64,000 nucleotides of DNA from G965200765 sp965203865 (GCA_965203865.1 OZ241916.1:1426001-1490000), one strand, 5' to 3'. Positions 53,216 through 63,447 are shown, counted from the stretch's first letter. Made by a program: numbers and translations. The notes: generated from the sequence alone by a model not told the origin.

Positions 53216-54211
53216 TTACAATTTTCGTAGTTTAGCCAGTACTTTTTTCCATTTTCCAGCTTCCTGAGCAGGAATATTGGATGAGTAGGTACCCGCGACC
53301 GATATAGTTTTCGTTACAATACTACCAGAAAGAACTATCACATTATCTGCAATTTCCACATGTTCAACAATACCTGTTTGTCCCCCAAACATGCAATTTT
53401 TCCCGATAATTGTGCTACCGGCAATTCCAACATTGCCGGCAATGATTGAATTTTCCCCAACCCTGACGTTGTGTCCGATTTGAACGTTGTTGTCAATCTT
53501 GACTCCGTCTCCAATAATGGTATTTTCAATGGAGCCTCGGTCAATCGTTGTTGCAGCACCAAGCCGCACATTGTCTCCAATGATAACTGAACCAATATTT
53601 GGCACTTCCGTCCATTGCCCATCTTCAAATTCATAGCTAAATCCTGGGGCACCAATAACCACACCGGCATGAATTTTGCAGTGCCTTCCAATTCGTGTAT
53701 TTCTATAAACACTCACATTACTGTCAATGCGAGTACCCGCCCCAATGGTTACACCGTCGCCTATCGAACAACATGCCCCAATTTGCGCATCATCGCTGAT
53801 ACTAACAGACTCGCCAATTACCGTATTCGCTCCTATTGCCACTGTGTCAGCAATAATCGATGTATCTGAAACTACCGCAGTATCATGACACTCTTTTGAA
53901 TTTCCATTTTCATCCTTGTGCAAGCACGCGATAATTCTGGCGAACGCCGCTCTGGGATTGTCTGAAATTAAATAGTTTTGATTGGAGCCTAAGGCATGCT
54001 GTTCTTTCAAAACAATAGCTCCGGCCATCGTATGCTGCAAAAACTTGCAATGCTTTGAATTAGACATGAACGAAATAGAATCTGGAGTTGCATTCTGAAG
54101 AGTTGCAACACGATTTACGATTTTAGTTTCATCGCCTTTGACGCGACCATCAATTTGTTCGGCCAATTCTTTCAGAGTCCAGTCTCTGACATCATTTCCT
54201 TGACGTTTCAC
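53216..54211 (-). CDS. lpxD: UDP-3-O-acylglucosamine N-acyltransferase LpxD
   Basis: Third lipid A enzyme, N-acylation of UDP-3-O-acylglucosamine. 331 residues: N-terminal uridine-binding domain (about 10-105), a long left-handed beta-helix (about 110-310) and the short C-terminal helix. His of the active site lies in NNVQIGHNVRVGENSII. It overlaps skp by four bases. Confidence 0.97.
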   Translation of the reverse strand: MKRQGNDVRDWTLKELAEQIDGRVKGDETKIVNRVATLQNATPDSISFMSNSKHCKFLQHTMAGAIVLKEQHALGSNQNYLISDNPRAAFARIIACLHKDENGNSKECHDTAVVSDTSIIADTVAIGANTVIGESVSISDDAQIGACCSIGDGVTIGAGTRIDSNVSVYRNTRIGRHCKIHAGVVIGAPGFSYEFEDGQWTEVPNIGSVIIGDNVRLGAATTIDRGSIENTIIGDGVKIDNNVQIGHNVRVGENSIIAGNVGIAGSTIIGKNCMFGGQTGIVEHVEIADNVIVLSGSIVTKTISVAGTYSSNIPAQEAGKWKKVLAKLRKL

Positions 54212-54741
54212 TGACCTTTTTTGAATTCTTCTTCCAGTTCTTGAAGCACTTGCTCAGTCAAATCAATTCGGTTGCTTACCCACACGACAGGTTCCTGAAC
54301 AATCAGGTCGAATTTTTCCCTCTGACCTATGCTGGCGATCAACTTGTGAACCAGAATTTGCAATTTCTCAATTTCCTGATTTCTTCGAAAATTCAAATCT
54401 TCCCTGAACTCATCCTGTTCACGTTCCAAGCGCCGTTGAGACTTGCGAATTTCTTGCTCCAACGCAGTGCGTGCCGATTCGCTCATGCTACTACTTTCGT
54501 TAGCCAACTGTTCTTCCAGAACCTGCAGTTCTTTCGCTTGGGCGCGAAGCTGCTCTCTGCGTTCAAAAAATTCTGACTCTAGCTGGTTTAATGAAGCTTT
54601 GCCTTGCGGTGCTTCCTCTACAATTCGGACAGCGTTTACAAACCCGATTTTCGGAGGGTCATCACTCTGAGCATGTGCCAAGTCGACACAAAATGCAAGC
54701 AGGAGCAAAAACGGTATTCTAAATTTTTTATTTTCAGTCAT
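54208..54741 (-). CDS. skp: Periplasmic chaperone Skp/OmpH
   Basis: Holds unfolded outer-membrane proteins on the way to the BAM complex. 177 residues; signal peptide (LLLLAFCVDLAHA), a short trimerisation region starting IGFVNAVRIVEEAPQG, then long charged coiled-coil arms (about 50-135). Next to bamA, as usual. Confidence 0.93.
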   Translation of the reverse strand: MTENKKFRIPFLLLLAFCVDLAHAQSDDPPKIGFVNAVRIVEEAPQGKASLNQLESEFFERREQLRAQAKELQVLEEQLANESSSMSESARTALEQEIRKSQRRLEREQDEFREDLNFRRNQEIEKLQILVHKLIASIGQREKFDLIVQEPVVWVSNRIDLTEQVLQELEEEFKKGQ

Positions 54742-54749
54742 TAATTTTC

Positions 54750-57077
54750 CTAATCCAAGAAAGTCCCAAGCGATATCTGGAATCGGTCAATACGGTCTCC
54801 TGCCTTTTGTCTTACAGGCAACGCGTAACTTGCACCGATCGGACCAATTGGAGATAGCCAGATAAAAGAAAGACCAGCTGATGCCCTTATCTCACTAAAA
54901 TTAACTTTTTGGTTTGAACCGAAAACATTTCCCGCATCCATGAAAATAGAGAATCTTTTGTCTGGACTTTCACTTGTACCGAACAACGGCAAAAATAATT
55001 CTGCTCTACCCAGTATGCGCACATTCCCGCCCACGGTCTCTGCATCGGGACATGCTACAAAAGTGTTTGGGTCGGTACCGGATCTACACAGTTCTCGCGG
55101 ACCAAGCGACGAGTATCGAAAACCTCTTACTGTTGATGAACCACCCGCATAGAAATTCTCAAAGAAAGGGAAATCACTATTGCCCAATCCATTACCATAG
55201 TCTAACTGACCCGTTAGTTTCATTGTTGTATTTTCTCCTACGGAAAAATACTGGGAATGCTCCGCCTGCAAAATATAGTAATCGACCTTTCCAAGTGCCA
55301 GCTGAAGATTTAAATCAAGTTCTGACCCCTTACTTGCAAAGACTGCACGGTCGCGGGAATCCCTTGAATATCCGAGAACAATTTTACCAATTGTAATCTT
55401 CGGGGTAGTGGCTATGAAATCCTCGATTCTGTAGTCTGTTCTTTGGGTACCGGCGCGTCTGAATTCGTGCTGGTCCGCATCCATGCCAAAATTAAACGAA
55501 CTAACTTCAGACAAGGGGTATTTGTATCGTACTCCGACTGAAAATCTATTTTCCTGGTAGTTTGTCACTTCAACATCAAGAGAATCAAACTCGCGGTAAT
55601 CTAAATGAACACCGCGTGAAACGCCTGATTCCCGAAAATATGGTTCCAAAAAGTTGATGGAAATGTCTTTGTCAGATTTGCCATAAGTTATTTCTGTACC
55701 GATCTGCTTGCCCGTACCGAAAAGATTCTTTTGCTCCAGACGTATTTGAAGAAGTGCATGTTCGGATTCACTATAGCCTACGCCGAAAGAAAGGAAACCA
55801 GTCAATCTTTCTTTTACATCTACATAAATATCAACCTGGTCTTCTACATCTGGGACCGGTTCTGTACGCAAGTCGACAGATTCAAACAGGCCCAATCGAC
55901 CCAGACGCTCCCTTGATTGAAGAAGTTTTGCGGCTGAATAGACACTGCCCTCGTAAACTCGAAGTTCTCTGCGAATAACCTCGTCCTGAGTCGTTATATT
56001 CCCGAGAATTAAAATACGCCTGATATGAATCATTCTTCCCGAATCTACAGCATAGTTTATATTCACGGTCAGATCTTCCCGGTTTATGTCTGGAAAAGCT
56101 TCGACATCAGCAAATGCGTAGCCATCGTCAGCAAGACGCTGTATCATTGCCTGGCGCGTCTCACTCACTCGAGTTCGTGAAAACAATTCTCCTTCTTCAA
56201 TATCTACCAATTCTTCAAGATTCTTATCAGACACCACTTGCTGGTCCGACAGAACTTTTGATTTGCCGAAATTGTACTGCTTTCCTTCTTGCAGTGAAAT
56301 TACAATGAAAATATCTTCTCGGTTGTCGCCAATAATAGTACGCGCCGAATTCAATTCAAAGTCAATGTAGCCCAGATTGAGATAGTAATTGGCGATTTTC
56401 TCCAAATCTGCATCCAGTATGGTTCGCGAGTATCGATTTTTGCGATTCAAAAAGCCCCAGGTCTTTTTCGTCGACAAGGACATTTCATCCAGCAATTCCG
56501 CCGAGTCTACATCTTCATTGCCGATGAATCTGATTTCCTTGATCAATGCTCTTGGACCTTCAAAAATTTCGATCGCGACATTCACCCTGTTTCGTACTTG
56601 CGGTTCCACTGCAATTCTTACATCAGCTGAAAAGCGTCCTTCCGAAATATACTCCTGCTTCAATCCTTCAACAAAACGTTCAACCTGCTGCTCATTGTAA
56701 ACGCGGCCTTCGGCAATATTGTTCGATTGCAGTGCATTCTCAATTTGCTCGTCCTTGAAACGCCTGTTTCCGGTTACTGAAATACTTCCAATCGACGGAC
56801 GCTCAACGACAACAACCACTAATGTGTCGCCATCCCGCTCTAGTTGAATATCAGTGAACAACCCGGTTCCGAACAATGCCTGAATGGAACTGTTGGAAAT
56901 TTCATCATCTATTTCATCGCCTACGCGAACCGGAAGCGCCGAAAACACTGCTCCGGGAGTGACCCGTTGCAATCCTTCAACGCGTATATCCTGAATTACA
57001 AATGTATCGATCCCAAAAACAGATGTTGAAATCGCCAAAGTACTATACAAAAGGAAACTTAGTATTTTTCTTTTCAT
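54750..57077 (-). CDS. bamA: Outer membrane protein assembly factor BamA
   Basis: Core of the BAM machine that folds beta-barrel proteins into the outer membrane. Starting at the ATG of 57077 (one base after the rseP stop) it has 775 residues: signal peptide, five POTRA domains (about 22-410), and a 16-strand barrel with the VRGF lid motif (STVRGFRYSSLGPRE). The C-terminus is RFQISLGTFLD, with Phe third from the end rather than last. The N-terminal extension from 57113 is rejected, as it precedes the signal peptide. Confidence 0.97.
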   Translation of the reverse strand: MKRKILSFLLYSTLAISTSVFGIDTFVIQDIRVEGLQRVTPGAVFSALPVRVGDEIDDEISNSSIQALFGTGLFTDIQLERDGDTLVVVVVERPSIGSISVTGNRRFKDEQIENALQSNNIAEGRVYNEQQVERFVEGLKQEYISEGRFSADVRIAVEPQVRNRVNVAIEIFEGPRALIKEIRFIGNEDVDSAELLDEMSLSTKKTWGFLNRKNRYSRTILDADLEKIANYYLNLGYIDFELNSARTIIGDNREDIFIVISLQEGKQYNFGKSKVLSDQQVVSDKNLEELVDIEEGELFSRTRVSETRQAMIQRLADDGYAFADVEAFPDINREDLTVNINYAVDSGRMIHIRRILILGNITTQDEVIRRELRVYEGSVYSAAKLLQSRERLGRLGLFESVDLRTEPVPDVEDQVDIYVDVKERLTGFLSFGVGYSESEHALLQIRLEQKNLFGTGKQIGTEITYGKSDKDISINFLEPYFRESGVSRGVHLDYREFDSLDVEVTNYQENRFSVGVRYKYPLSEVSSFNFGMDADQHEFRRAGTQRTDYRIEDFIATTPKITIGKIVLGYSRDSRDRAVFASKGSELDLNLQLALGKVDYYILQAEHSQYFSVGENTTMKLTGQLDYGNGLGNSDFPFFENFYAGGSSTVRGFRYSSLGPRELCRSGTDPNTFVACPDAETVGGNVRILGRAELFLPLFGTSESPDKRFSIFMDAGNVFGSNQKVNFSEIRASAGLSFIWLSPIGPIGASYALPVRQKAGDRIDRFQISLGTFLD

Positions 57078-57078
57078 G

Positions 57079-58449
57079 CTAAAACAAGTTGGTAAAATCG
57101 TTGTACAAGGCAAGCGTCATCAGCCCCAGTATCAATATCAGACCAATCTGATTTCCCCTGATCAATGCCTTCTCACCAGGGGGAGACCCAGTAATCGCTT
57201 CATATAAATAAAATAACAAGTGACCGCCATCCAAAACAGGTATTGGAAGCAAGTTTAACAGTCCCAGGCTAATACTGAGCAAGGCGAGAAACATCAAGTA
57301 ATTGCCAATCCCCGACTTGGCTGCCTGACCTGCATAGTATGCTATTGTAACGGGTCCGCCGATTGAATCAGCTGGCGTTGAAAAATCTAGTAACCTTACC
57401 AGCATCTTGATGGTTAAAACACTCATTGAGTAAGTGGCTTCAACCCCTTTCACCAAAGATTCAATCACTCCGTACCGAACATATGCTCTTGTTTCTGCAT
57501 CACCAGAAGATTGCTGACTCACGTCCACAGATACTCCTATCTGCCCAACCGTGCGTCCATCTATTTCTACCGGTGCCGGAGTTACTGGCACCTCCATGAG
57601 TTCATCGTCGCGTTGAAACATTATCGTCAACGGCTTGTTGGCTGACCCGCTAATTATATTTACCATTTGCTGCCACGATTGAACAGGGACTCCGTCGATT
57701 TGCAAAATTTGGTCACCAGGTCTCATACCTGCAGATTTTGCAACTCCGTTGAGCGTCACTTCTGAAATGATTGGCAAGAATATCGGGACAGCGGGATAAA
57801 CTCCGAGAATATTTTCCATACTGCCCGAATCCATATCGCTTTCCTGGATTGTGCCAAAATCAATCGAAAGCAGTTTTCGCTGCCCGAACTCAGTAACGAC
57901 CTCAAACTCAACAGTCTCTTCATTTAACACCCTATCCAGCATGTACAATCTATGCTGTTCCCAGATTTGATTGCGCCTGCCGTTGATTGACACAATTTCA
58001 TCACCAATCTGGAACCCCGCACGCTCGGCAATTGAATCCTTTACTACAGTGCCAACTACAGGGCGCACCCCCTCTGTTCCAATCAGAAAAACACCCCAGA
58101 ACAGCAGGACTGCCAATAGAAAATTTGCCAAGGGACCGGCTGCTACAATGGCAGTTCGTTGATAAAGCGGCTTTCGATTGAAGGCAAATGGCTGCAGACG
58201 TTCACTTACCTCGTCACGTGCCTCGTCCAGCATTCTTACGTACCCGCCGAGCGGAATGGCGGCAACAACATACTCGGTTTGCGTCTTCTTTGATACAAAG
58301 CCGAACATTTTCGGCCCAAACCCTATTGAAAACCGAATGACATAAACTTTAAATTGCCGGGCAACCCAAAAGTGTCCATATTCATGGAATGAAATTAGAA
58401 CCCCAACGGCTATGACAAAGTAAACTATGCTGTAAATGATTTCACTCAT
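57079..58449 (-). CDS. rseP: Site-2 intramembrane protease RseP
   Basis: Inner-membrane zinc protease that cuts the anti-sigma factor RseA in the envelope stress response and clears signal peptides. 456 residues: His22-Glu23-x-x-His26 (HEYGH) in the first helix, two PDZ domains (about 115-190 and 205-290), and a second zinc ligand in PVLDGGHLLFY. Follows dxr after 24 bp. rseA itself is not in the window. Confidence 0.96.
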   Translation of the reverse strand: MSEIIYSIVYFVIAVGVLISFHEYGHFWVARQFKVYVIRFSIGFGPKMFGFVSKKTQTEYVVAAIPLGGYVRMLDEARDEVSERLQPFAFNRKPLYQRTAIVAAGPLANFLLAVLLFWGVFLIGTEGVRPVVGTVVKDSIAERAGFQIGDEIVSINGRRNQIWEQHRLYMLDRVLNEETVEFEVVTEFGQRKLLSIDFGTIQESDMDSGSMENILGVYPAVPIFLPIISEVTLNGVAKSAGMRPGDQILQIDGVPVQSWQQMVNIISGSANKPLTIMFQRDDELMEVPVTPAPVEIDGRTVGQIGVSVDVSQQSSGDAETRAYVRYGVIESLVKGVEATYSMSVLTIKMLVRLLDFSTPADSIGGPVTIAYYAGQAAKSGIGNYLMFLALLSISLGLLNLLPIPVLDGGHLLFYLYEAITGSPPGEKALIRGNQIGLILILGLMTLALYNDFTNLF

Positions 58450-58473
58450 GCTGAAAAATAAAAAGTGTAAAAA

Positions 58474-59661
58474 CTACTTCCCGTAAGATTTTATTAAACT
58501 GTGCGCGGTTTGTTTGGCTATTTTATCCAATTCCAAAATTTGTTCTACACTTTCAATCCTGTTATTGCCAATCTTTTCCACGCATTGTCGGACAATTCGC
58601 GGAATTTCCAAATAATTCACGCTTGAACTTAGAAAGGCATCTACTGCAATTTCATTTGCCCCGTTCATTACGACAGCAGCTGTTCCATCCGAATCTGCGA
58701 GATCTCGCGCCAGTTTTAAACACGGAAATCGGTCCATGTCTGGAGGCAAGAACTCCAGCTTCGGCAATTCTGTGAAATCCATGTACCCGGCACCGCCGTT
58801 TTTTCTTTCCGGCCAAAACAGCGCATTTGCAATCGCAACACGCATGTCAGGAAGCGCCATCTGAGCAATTACTGAGCCATCCTGATACTCTACCATGGAG
58901 TGAACAAATCCTTGGGGATGAACCACGACATCAATCTTGTCAGACGGGGTATCAAATAACCATCGAGCTTCAAAAATTTCGAGTCCCTTGTTCATCATGG
59001 TAGCCGAATCAACTGAAACTTTTTTCCCCATATTCCATACCGGGTGTGCAACAGCTTGCTCGGGAGTAACTTGTTCCAAGGATTCAATGGGCATTTTCAA
59101 GAAAGGCCCGCCAGTGCCAGTCAACAAAATTCTTCGCAAGCCCTGAATTGGTGTGAAACATTGATACTTGCCTTGTGCAGAACTCGCACTACACTGAAAT
59201 ATTGCATTGTGCTCGCTATCGATCGGAAGTATTGTTGCGCCGTATTTCGTTAATTCCTCCCTCAAAATCGGTCCCAACATTACCACAGGCTCTTTATTGG
59301 CAATCAATACTACGGCACCCGTGCGAACTGCCGCAAGCAGCGGTTCAAGACCAGCAGAGCCCACAATTCCAGCGATAACCATATCCGTATCTGTTGAACT
59401 GCAAACGTCGACCAAACTGTCTGTTCCGTATGAGACGGACACTTTTTCACACACAATCTGTTTCAACGAGTCGGAATCTTCCTTGTTCTGCACCACAACG
59501 TGGCGCGGGGTGAATTCTTCGCAAATTGCCGCCAATTCTCGGCTCCCCCGGCGAGCAGCGAATGCGAAAACAGAAAACTCGTCCGGGTATTTTCGAATAA
59601 TTTCCAGTGTCAACTGTCCAATCACACCAGTTGCACCTAGTACAGTGACACTTCTAGTCAT
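58474..59661 (-). CDS. dxr: 1-deoxy-D-xylulose 5-phosphate reductoisomerase
   Basis: NADPH-dependent step of the MEP isoprenoid route. 395 residues: LGATGVIGQLTLEII nucleotide site (the usual form is GSTGSIG), PIDSEHNAIFQ with metal ligands, MNKGLEIFEARWLF and HPQGFVHSMVEY. Start overlaps the cdsA stop by one base. Its product feeds UppS two genes upstream. Confidence 0.97.
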   Translation of the reverse strand: MTRSVTVLGATGVIGQLTLEIIRKYPDEFSVFAFAARRGSRELAAICEEFTPRHVVVQNKEDSDSLKQIVCEKVSVSYGTDSLVDVCSSTDTDMVIAGIVGSAGLEPLLAAVRTGAVVLIANKEPVVMLGPILREELTKYGATILPIDSEHNAIFQCSASSAQGKYQCFTPIQGLRRILLTGTGGPFLKMPIESLEQVTPEQAVAHPVWNMGKKVSVDSATMMNKGLEIFEARWLFDTPSDKIDVVVHPQGFVHSMVEYQDGSVIAQMALPDMRVAIANALFWPERKNGGAGYMDFTELPKLEFLPPDMDRFPCLKLARDLADSDGTAAVVMNGANEIAVDAFLSSSVNYLEIPRIVRQCVEKIGNNRIESVEQILELDKIAKQTAHSLIKSYGK

Positions 59662-60464
59662 CAGAACGAAGCAAAAAAGTTCGTGCTACCAAACGCGAAA
59701 AACGGAGCGGCAGAAAGCATGCTATCAATTCTGTCTAGCAAGCCGCCATGTCCCGGCAGCAATTTGCCACTGTCTTTTACACCCGCTGTACGCTTTGCCA
59801 TGCTAATGTAAAGGTCGCCGCCAACTGAAACCATTGCCACCACAACTGAAACTACTGCAAGTTTAAACGCAATTCCCGGTTCGCTACCCCACAGGTAGGC
59901 ACTCAATGCCAAAGTTCCTGCAAGAACAACAATCATAGCTCCTGCGAACCCTTCTACTGTTTTTCCTGGACTGATATGCTCAGCCAACTTGCGACTGCCA
60001 AACTGTCGCCCTGCATAGAATGCAACAGTATCCGCAGTCCATACAATCAAAAACAAGCCAAACAGCCAAAAGATGCCATGCTGGTGCAGGCTAGCAACAC
60101 TAAAAACAGCAGCAGCAATCAAAAACAAGCCGGGCACACCGTGTATTTTGGAAATTTTACTGGTGAACAAGCCCGCTATAATTAGTATCCAGGCTACAAT
60201 TCCTGTCAAATAAATCAAATTTGCAAAGTGCTTGAAATACCACATTCCAATGCACAACACCAAGTATCCGACCAAATATGCACCTAATGCAGGCATTTTA
60301 CCTGCATTGTTCAGTTGGGCATATTCATAGCTTGCCACGAGGCCAAGCGGAAGTAAAATCAGATAAAACAATTGTGCTGTTGGCAAAAAATACACTAATG
60401 CAAGAAGTATCGGGGCAATAATCAGCCCAGTTACAATTCTTTGCCTATGCGAGTTTTTTGACAT
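59661..60464 (-). CDS. cdsA: Phosphatidate cytidylyltransferase
   Basis: Makes CDP-diacylglycerol, the precursor of membrane phospholipids. 267 residues with about seven to eight membrane helices and the C-terminal signature SMAKRTAGVKDSGKLLPGHGG...DRIDS. Overlaps uppS by 20 bp. Confidence 0.96.
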   Translation of the reverse strand: MSKNSHRQRIVTGLIIAPILLALVYFLPTAQLFYLILLPLGLVASYEYAQLNNAGKMPALGAYLVGYLVLCIGMWYFKHFANLIYLTGIVAWILIIAGLFTSKISKIHGVPGLFLIAAAVFSVASLHQHGIFWLFGLFLIVWTADTVAFYAGRQFGSRKLAEHISPGKTVEGFAGAMIVVLAGTLALSAYLWGSEPGIAFKLAVVSVVVAMVSVGGDLYISMAKRTAGVKDSGKLLPGHGGLLDRIDSMLSAAPFFAFGSTNFFASF

Positions 60465-61197
60465 GTTCTGCCTGTTCCACCTGATCGTCAGTTTGCCCGA
60501 ATCGTCTGACTCTCATTTGATAGGAAGCGAGGGATTTATCGAATTCCTCCTGACCAAATTCCGGCCAGTAAGTGTCCGTAAAATACAATTCAGTATAAGC
60601 CAGCTGCCAGAGCATAAAATTGCTAATTCGCTGTTCGCCGCCGGTTCGTATAAACAAGTCCGGTTCCGGCATCCAGCTTGTACTTAAGTACTTTGACAGA
60701 GATTCTGCTGAAATATCATCCAATGCCGTTTCACCGTTAACTACTGAGTGTGCGACTTTCCGGCAAGCCTCTGTTAAATCCCATTTTCCTCCGTAGTTCA
60801 ACGCAATAGTCAAGCATAGACGATTGTTGTTTTCAGTCAGTGTTTTTGCTACTTCAATTTTTTTTTGAATTGCTTCGGGCAATTTTGTTATATCGCCGAT
60901 AACCGATAATCGAACCTGGTTTTCATGCAACGATCTTACTTCGCGGTCCAATGCCCGCGACAACAAGTTCATGAGCCAGCTGACTTCCTGCTTTGGTCGT
61001 CGCCAGTTTTCACTACTGAATGCAAATAAGGTCAGATACGAAATTTTTTTTTCAATACAACACTCAACCAATGTTCGAACTCGTTCCACACCCTTGCGAT
61101 GTCCTTCCAGCCTTGACAAGCCTCGTTCGCGAGCCCATCGCCCATTGCCATCCATTATTACGGCTATATGCTCAGGAAATTTTTCGTTAATATGCAA
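60445..61197 (-). CDS. uppS: Undecaprenyl diphosphate synthase
   Basis: Extends farnesyl diphosphate to the C55 carrier used for peptidoglycan and LPS. 250 residues; IAVIMDGNGRWARERG (catalytic Asp), GHRKGVERVR, FAFSSENW and the C-terminal RTGGEQRISNFMLWQLAYTE. The start is a TTG at 61197, as a TGA lies two codons before it in the same frame. Confidence 0.96.
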   Translation of the reverse strand: MHINEKFPEHIAVIMDGNGRWARERGLSRLEGHRKGVERVRTLVECCIEKKISYLTLFAFSSENWRRPKQEVSWLMNLLSRALDREVRSLHENQVRLSVIGDITKLPEAIQKKIEVAKTLTENNNRLCLTIALNYGGKWDLTEACRKVAHSVVNGETALDDISAESLSKYLSTSWMPEPDLFIRTGGEQRISNFMLWQLAYTELYFTDTYWPEFGQEEFDKSLASYQMRVRRFGQTDDQVEQAEHVKKLA

Positions 61198-61270
61198 TGT
61201 TCAGATTCAAAGACAATCAGGAAATGTATTGGTTTATAAGTAAAAATCTGGTAGTGGCTTGCAGTAATTT

Positions 61271-61307
61271 ACAGTGTCATCCAAGTGTACTTGCAAAGTT
61301 ACACTGT
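61271..61307. repeat. Inverted repeat overlapping the frr stop
   Basis: ACAGTGT (61271-61277) and ACACTGT (61301-61307) with a 23-nt loop. The second arm holds the last bases of frr and its stop codon. It sits in the 101-bp gap between frr and uppS, the only sizeable gap from tsf to dnaE, and might modulate read-through to uppS. No T-run. Confidence 0.3.
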
Positions 61308-61856
61308 CATTACCTCTGTTTCTTTCAGTTTCACGATTTCATCAATTTTTACTGTAAATTCATCTGTAACCTTTTGTACTCGGTCAACGCCTTGTCGCTC
61401 GTCGTCCTCTGTAATTTCTTTTTCCTTGAGCCACTCCTTCAAATCGGTGTTGCAAGCTCGGCGAATATTTCGGATAGCAATCTTGCATGACTCCCCTTCG
61501 GAGCGAACAAGCCGAGTTATTTCCCGACGTCGTTCTTCCGTAAGCGGTGGAATCGGAACTTTAATTGATTCGCCAGCACTTGCTGGATTCAAACCGAGGT
61601 CAGACTCAATGATTGCTTTTTCAATTACGGGAGTCATGGCTTTCACCCAAGGACTGATGCTAATGGTTCGAGCATCATTGACGTTAAGAGTTGCCACTTG
61701 GTTTAACGGAGTCAAAGTGCCGTAGTAGTCAACTTGAATGTGGTCCAGCAATGCAGTACTAGCCCTGCCTGTACGCAACTTTGAAAGCTCCTTTTGGAGA
61801 TTGGCAATAGATTTTTCCATTCGCAATTGTGCGTCTTCAACTAAATCATCAATCAT
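61299..61856 (-). CDS. frr: Ribosome recycling factor
   Basis: Splits post-termination ribosomes together with EF-G. The ATG at 61856 (MIDDLVEDAQLRMEKSI) gives 185 residues, as in E. coli; GGAGGAG lies five bases before it, within the end of pyrH. LSKLRTGRAS and SISPWVKAM are conserved. Confidence 0.97.
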   Translation of the reverse strand: MIDDLVEDAQLRMEKSIANLQKELSKLRTGRASTALLDHIQVDYYGTLTPLNQVATLNVNDARTISISPWVKAMTPVIEKAIIESDLGLNPASAGESIKVPIPPLTEERRREITRLVRSEGESCKIAIRNIRRACNTDLKEWLKEKEITEDDERQGVDRVQKVTDEFTVKIDEIVKLKETEVMTV

Positions 61857-61858
61857 GT

Positions 61859-62584
61859 TCACTCCTCCTTGGATACAAGAGTGCCTTCGTCGCTTCCCAG
61901 GCCAACCCTTGCAATAGAACCCTCCTTGCAAGCATTAAACACGCGAATTGGCAAATTATTTTCGCGACATACCGCTACGGCCATCGCATCCATTACTGTG
62001 AGATTCTTGTTCAATACCTCGTCGAATGTCAATTGATCATACTTTACAGCATCCGCATTGATATTCGGTTCTTTGCTGTAGACACCGTCTACTTTTGTAC
62101 CTTTCAGCAATATATCTGCTCCAATTTCAACTGCACGCAAACTTGCGGCAGTATCTGTAGTTACATGCGTGTTTCCCGTTCCGCCCGCAAATATTACTAT
62201 GTGCTTATCTGCAAAGTAACTTTCAAAGGATATTGCATCGTATGACTCCACCAACGCTGGCACAGAAACTACTGACTGAACAACGGCAATGGAACCGCGT
62301 TCGTGCAATACTTGTTCAAGAGCCAAGGCATTGACAATCGTACAAAGCATCCCGATTTGGTCCCCGCGCACTCTTGAAATTGGCAGCCCGCTGGCGCGTC
62401 CGCCGCGAAAAAAGTTGCCGCCTCCCACTACAACACCAACTTCAATGCCATGACTCGCAACGTCATGCAGCTCATCTGCGATTCGATTTACCGTAGCCGA
62501 ATCAAAGCCGACACCCTTGACACCTCCAAGCAGTTCTCCGCTAATTTTAAGCAGAATTCTACGATACTGCCTGGTTTCAGCCAT
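61859..62584 (-). CDS. pyrH: Uridylate kinase
   Basis: Phosphorylates UMP to UDP. 241 residues from the ATG at 62584, the same as E. coli PyrH; a TTG six codons earlier would leave only a 2-bp gap to tsf. RILLKISGELLGG, VGGGNFFRG, FAGGTGNTHVTTDTAA and KVDGVYSKEP are visible. Confidence 0.97.
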   Translation of the reverse strand: MAETRQYRRILLKISGELLGGVKGVGFDSATVNRIADELHDVASHGIEVGVVVGGGNFFRGGRASGLPISRVRGDQIGMLCTIVNALALEQVLHERGSIAVVQSVVSVPALVESYDAISFESYFADKHIVIFAGGTGNTHVTTDTAASLRAVEIGADILLKGTKVDGVYSKEPNINADAVKYDQLTFDEVLNKNLTVMDAMAVAVCRENNLPIRVFNACKEGSIARVGLGSDEGTLVSKEE

Positions 62585-62604
62585 GCTTTCTACATCTGCC
62601 AAGG

Positions 62605-63447
62605 CTATTGAATTTCTTCACCCAGTTCCATGCGTGCAAAGCGTGATACGGATGCATTCGACTGCTTAAGCAGTTTCTCCACAGTAATTGAATCATCCTT
62701 TACATACGTTTGACCATTAAGGGTTACCTCTGCCGCATATTTTTGCAAACGACCTTCCACAATTCGCTCAATTATGTGGTCTGGTTTACCGGTAGCCTGA
62801 GCTTGTTCAGTGTATATCTCGCGTTCTTTGACGATTGCAGACTCAGGAATATCGTCAAAACTCACCCAGGAGGGACGCATCGCCGCAATATGCATGGCAA
62901 TATCCTTACCCATATCTGCCTTGTTGTCGGATATTTCAACCAGCACTCCAATTTTTCCGCGATGATCATAGGAATTAACAACTGACCCGGCTAAAGCCGA
63001 AACAATTGAAACTCTGCGAACTGCGATGTTCTCCCCTATTTTGGAAATCAGGTCGCGACGCACTTCTTCTACAGTACTGTCCTTACCGGGAAACTGAAGC
63101 GAAAGAAAACTGTCAACATCATTGCTGTCCTGTCCAACGGACAGTGCCAGCTTGCCCAATGGAATCGCAAATTCGCGAAACATGTCTCCACGGCCGACAA
63201 AATCGGTTTCGCAGTTTACTTCAACAAGTGCGCCAATACTGCCATCTTCAATGACAGAGCTGACAATCAACCCCTCGGTCGCTGTCCGCGCAGCTTTTGA
63301 GTCAGCCATATCAGCCCCTTTCTTTCTTAACAACTCAATCGCAAGTTCCGCATCCCCGTTGCATTCGACCAGAGCATTCTTGCAATCCATCATGCCAACA
63401 CCCGTCTTGTCGCGAAGTGCCTTAACCATCTGTGCATTAATTTCCAC
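62605..63447 (-). CDS. tsf: Translation elongation factor Ts
   Basis: Nucleotide exchange factor of EF-Tu. 280 residues. Begins with the UBA-like VKALRDKTGVGMMDCKNAL, with the EF-Tu contact TDFVGRGDMF near 80. GTG start with an AGAAAGAGG site upstream. In nearly all bacteria rpsB lies directly upstream; here an unrelated gene ends 15 bp before. Confidence 0.97.
   Translation of the reverse strand: MEINAQMVKALRDKTGVGMMDCKNALVECNGDAELAIELLRKKGADMADSKAARTATEGLIVSSVIEDGSIGALVEVNCETDFVGRGDMFREFAIPLGKLALSVGQDSNDVDSFLSLQFPGKDSTVEEVRRDLISKIGENIAVRRVSIVSALAGSVVNSYDHRGKIGVLVEISDNKADMGKDIAMHIAAMRPSWVSFDDIPESAIVKEREIYTEQAQATGKPDHIIERIVEGRLQKYAAEVTLNGQTYVKDDSITVEKLLKQSNASVSRFARMELGEEIQ

Noticed and set aside
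59207..59806. 199-codon plus-strand frame opposite dxr and cdsA
   Set aside because: Lies wholly antisense to two clear genes, has no ribosome site and a composition rich in Ser/Thr/Pro typical of a shadow frame.
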